Shown: one piece after another, positions 5,197-6,867 of the stretch
Layout of the letters: the number at the start of each line of letters is the position of its first letter
How positions within the stretch are numbered: position 1 is the stretch's first letter
Source of the DNA: Sulfuriferula multivorans
GTDB taxonomy: Bacteria > Pseudomonadota > Gammaproteobacteria > Burkholderiales > Thiobacillaceae
Assembly (NCBI GenBank): GCA_010365175.1
Contig: JAAFGW010000154.1
Location: 1 to 6,867, forward strand
Reading direction: 5' to 3'
Length of the DNA stretch: 6,867 nt
Notes under the pieces: model-generated
The model's database searches: none
What the model was told of the DNA's origin: nothing
The model's input: the letters and a program-made list of their open reading frames with translations, nothing else
Translations under genes and position numbers: made by a program

Positions 5197-5658
5197 ATGA
5201 ACAAAATATTATTGGTCGCAGCATTGAGTGTTGCCGCGTACTTCGCCCTTCTTCCGGGTGCCAACATTCCCGACAAACCCGGGTTGCCCGACAGTTCAGG
5301 TTTTTCTTCGGCTGCCGGTGATCACACCAATGCGGCGCTCGAAAATGCCATCAGCAATCATCTCGGCAACCAACAGCTTGCGGGTCAGGCTGTGGTGGTG
5401 AAAATCCTTCCAGACGACAACAATGGAAGCCGTCATCAACGCTTCATCGTCAAGCTCAATTCCGGCCGGACAATCCTTGTGGCCCACAACATCGATCTGG
5501 CGCAGCGCATTGATACCCTGCGCACGGGGGATACGATTGCCTTTTTTGGTGAATACGAATGGAATCAAAAAGGCGGCGTGATGCACTGGACCCACCACGA
5601 CCCACAGGGGCGCCACCCCAATGGCTGGATCAAGCACAATGGGCAGACATATCAGTAA
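5197..5658 (+). CDS. DUF3465 family protein, exported or membrane-anchored
   Basis: The 153-residue protein starts at ATG 5197, 6 bases after AAGGA (5186-5190). An N-terminal hydrophobic helix (about residues 3-19, preceded by Lys3) marks a signal peptide or anchor; there is no lipobox. The conserved body carries the features I associate with DUF3465: DDNNGSRHQRF (73-83), LVAHNIDLA (94-102), and GEYEWNQKGGVMHW followed by THHDPQGRH (118-140). The strand-rich core rich in His, Asn and Trp suggests a compact beta domain, perhaps OB-like, but the family has no established function. A periplasmic location is inferred. The next gene starts 18 bases after its stop, so these two are very likely co-transcribed, probably with the permease that follows. 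Confidence 0.88.
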   Translation: MNKILLVAALSVAAYFALLPGANIPDKPGLPDSSGFSSAAGDHTNAALENAISNHLGNQQLAGQAVVVKILPDDNNGSRHQRFIVKLNSGRTILVAHNIDLAQRIDTLRTGDTIAFFGEYEWNQKGGVMHWTHHDPQGRHPNGWIKHNGQTYQ

Positions 5659-5676
5659 GCGTTAACAGGAGGACAC

Positions 5677-6006
5677 ATGGCCTATGACGAAGGTGTGGCG
5701 GAGCGACTTCGGGAGTTGTTCGCAGACCATCCTGGAGTAACCGAAAAGAAGATGTTTGGCGGCATGGCGTTTATGTATTGCGGCCACATTCTGGTGGGTA
5801 TCATTGGCGAGTCCTTGATGGCACGTGTGGGGCCGGATGAATATGCGGCAGCCCTGAGTCGCACTTTTGTGCGCGAAATGGACTTTACCGGCAAGCCCAT
5901 GAAAGGCTACGTTTACGTCGACCCGGCTGGATTTGAGTCGGATGCGGATTTAAAAATCTGGGTTGATCGGTGTCTTGATTTCAACGCATCGTTACCGGCC
6001 AAATGA
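5677..6006 (+). CDS. TfoX/Sxy N-terminal domain protein, stand-alone
   Basis: The 109-residue protein starts at ATG 5677, 4 bases after AGGAGG (5667-5672), and ends with TGA at 6004-6006. KKMFGGMAFM (24-33) followed by HILVGIIGESLMARVG and, later, the MKGYVYV segment (75-81) are typical of the TfoX N-terminal domain. Full-length TfoX/Sxy proteins, which act with CRP to switch on competence genes, are about twice this length and carry a second C-terminal domain. This protein holds only the N domain, as many widespread small relatives do, so a competence role should not be assumed. It is soluble, with no signal peptide. It sits 18 bases after the DUF3465 gene and 55 bases before the permease, consistent with an operon. 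Confidence 0.9.
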   Translation: MAYDEGVAERLRELFADHPGVTEKKMFGGMAFMYCGHILVGIIGESLMARVGPDEYAAALSRTFVREMDFTGKPMKGYVYVDPAGFESDADLKIWVDRCLDFNASLPAK

Positions 6007-6061
6007 TATAAAGCAAGCTAACCCTTATCGCCACAAGAAATCATCCCTCAGGTAGATTCCC

Positions 6062-6867
6062 ATGACAGGTGAACAAGCAGTCATCATCGGTGTGCTCATC
6101 GCCACCATGGCAATGTTCCTGTGGGGCCGCTGGCGCCATGACATGGTGGCCCTGGGCGCCTTGCTGGTCTGTGTATTCGCGGGACTGGTACCGGGTCGCG
6201 AGGCCTTTGCCGGATTTGGTCACCCTGCGGTGATCACCGTGGCTTGTGTGTTGATCCTCGGCTACGGCCTGCAGATATCCGGTGCGGTCGATGTGCTGGC
6301 CCAACGCTTACTGCCTACTGCGGCGGGACCGACGCTGAGCATTTTGGCGCTGATCAGCCTGGCGGCCTTGCTGTCCGGCTTCATGAACAATGTCGGCGCG
6401 CTGGCGCTTCTGATGCCGATTGCAATCCAGATGGCCACCAAGCTCAACCTGCCCGCGGGCAAGGTGCTGATGCCGCTGGCATTTGGTTCGATTCTGGGCG
6501 GTATGACCACGCTGATCGGCACGCCGCCCAACCTGATCGTCTCGGGCTATCGTGAAACAACGGGCATGGGAAATTTTTCCATGTTCGACTTTTCCCCGGT
6601 GGGTGTCGTTGTTGCCGTCATCGGCATTCTTTTTGTCGGCTTGATTGGTTGGCGGCTGGTGCCCACGCGCAAGCAAGCCGTCGAAGGCAGTTTCGAGTCG
6701 GGCGCTTATCTGAGCGAGGTGCGTATCGTCGAGGGCAGCAAGGCGGTCAACAAACCGCTGCGTGAGGTTGAGCTGATGCTCGACGAAACCGATGCGCAGG
6801 TGGTGAGCATGGTGCGCCGCGAAGTTCGTATTTCAGCGCCCAACCCCGGGCGCATCCTGCGCGACGG
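6062..6867 (+). CDS. SLC13-family (DASS/ArsB-NhaD-like) permease with RCK_C-like domain, 5' part
   Basis: The gene starts at ATG 6062, 9 bases after a weak AGG (6050-6052), and runs off the window after 268 codons; these proteins are usually about 580-620 residues, so roughly half is missing. Hydrophobic helices lie at about residues 5-21, 28-44, 56-75, 89-106, 108-125, 134-160 and 177-200. SGFMNNVGALALLMP (105-119) and GGMTTLIGTPPNLI (146-159) are the paired signature loops of the anion transporter fold, with the Asn-Asn-Val and Thr-Pro-Pro-Asn turns near the substrate and sodium sites. After PTRK the sequence becomes soluble (LSEVRIVEGSKAVNKPL, from about 218) and matches the start of a TrkA_C/RCK_C regulatory domain, as in the RCK-containing SLC13 group that includes sulfate and other anion carriers. 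It is an inner-membrane protein. The substrate cannot be told from this part. Confidence 0.92.
   Translation, partial: MTGEQAVIIGVLIATMAMFLWGRWRHDMVALGALLVCVFAGLVPGREAFAGFGHPAVITVACVLILGYGLQISGAVDVLAQRLLPTAAGPTLSILALISLAALLSGFMNNVGALALLMPIAIQMATKLNLPAGKVLMPLAFGSILGGMTTLIGTPPNLIVSGYRETTGMGNFSMFDFSPVGVVVAVIGILFVGLIGWRLVPTRKQAVEGSFESGAYLSEVRIVEGSKAVNKPLREVELMLDETDAQVVSMVRREVRISAPNPGRILRD

Noticed and set aside
6007..6012. TATAAA as a -10 element for the permease gene
   Set aside because: No -35-like hexamer is found 16-18 bases upstream, and the spacing to the preceding genes fits an operon.
6244..6676. Plus and minus open frames inside the permease region
   Set aside because: The frame starting at 6062 is open to the window end and encodes the SLC13 motifs; the others are shadows of it.

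Overview
The window looks like ordinary bacterial chromosome, most likely from a beta- or gammaproteobacterium. This is an inference from moderate GC content, strong AGGAGG/AAGGAG ribosome binding sites, and the gene set: a DUF3465 protein, a TfoX N-domain protein, an Hpt-REC-REC-GGDEF diguanylate cyclase and a YkgJ-like cysteine-cluster protein. No rRNA, tRNA, CRISPR array, insertion sequence or phage gene could be recognised on either strand.

Layout. Positions 1-402 hold the 3' end of an outer-membrane/periplasmic beta-strand-rich protein. A Cys-cluster (YkgJ/UPF0153-like) protein follows at 525-1100, then a leader with two consecutive hairpins and a small conserved protein with a ribbon-helix-helix-like C-terminus (1293-1562). 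A 534-base gap (1563-2096) contains a GT-rich tract, a perfect hairpin and an open frame of doubtful status. Next is the largest complete gene (2097-3776), a 559-residue response-regulator diguanylate cyclase with an Hpt domain, two receiver domains and a GGEEF catalytic domain that keeps its RxxD inhibitory site.

A 372-base stretch (3777-4148) follows, with two hairpins and two possible small ORFs. The second ORF (58 residues) ends 3 bases before a small three-helix membrane protein (4149-4508). Convergent to that gene, on the minus strand (4633-4896), is an 87-residue protein with two dockerin/EF-hand-like Asp/Asn-rich loops. A 300-base divergent intergenic region holds an imperfect palindrome and a 40-codon Cys-rich ORF. 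It leads to a probable three-gene operon on the plus strand: an exported or anchored DUF3465 protein (5197-5658), a stand-alone TfoX N-domain protein (5677-6006) and an SLC13-type permease (6062 onward) cut by the window end.

Functionally the genes are a mixture. The cyclase would feed c-di-GMP signalling through a phosphorelay whose kinase is not in the window. The permease would move an anion across the inner membrane. The rest are small conserved or unrecognised proteins. No coherent new multi-gene system is visible. The points most worth a second look are the leader/small-ORF region before the membrane protein (3930-4148), with its strong 31-base hairpin, and the dockerin-like minus-strand protein that lacks a signal peptide.
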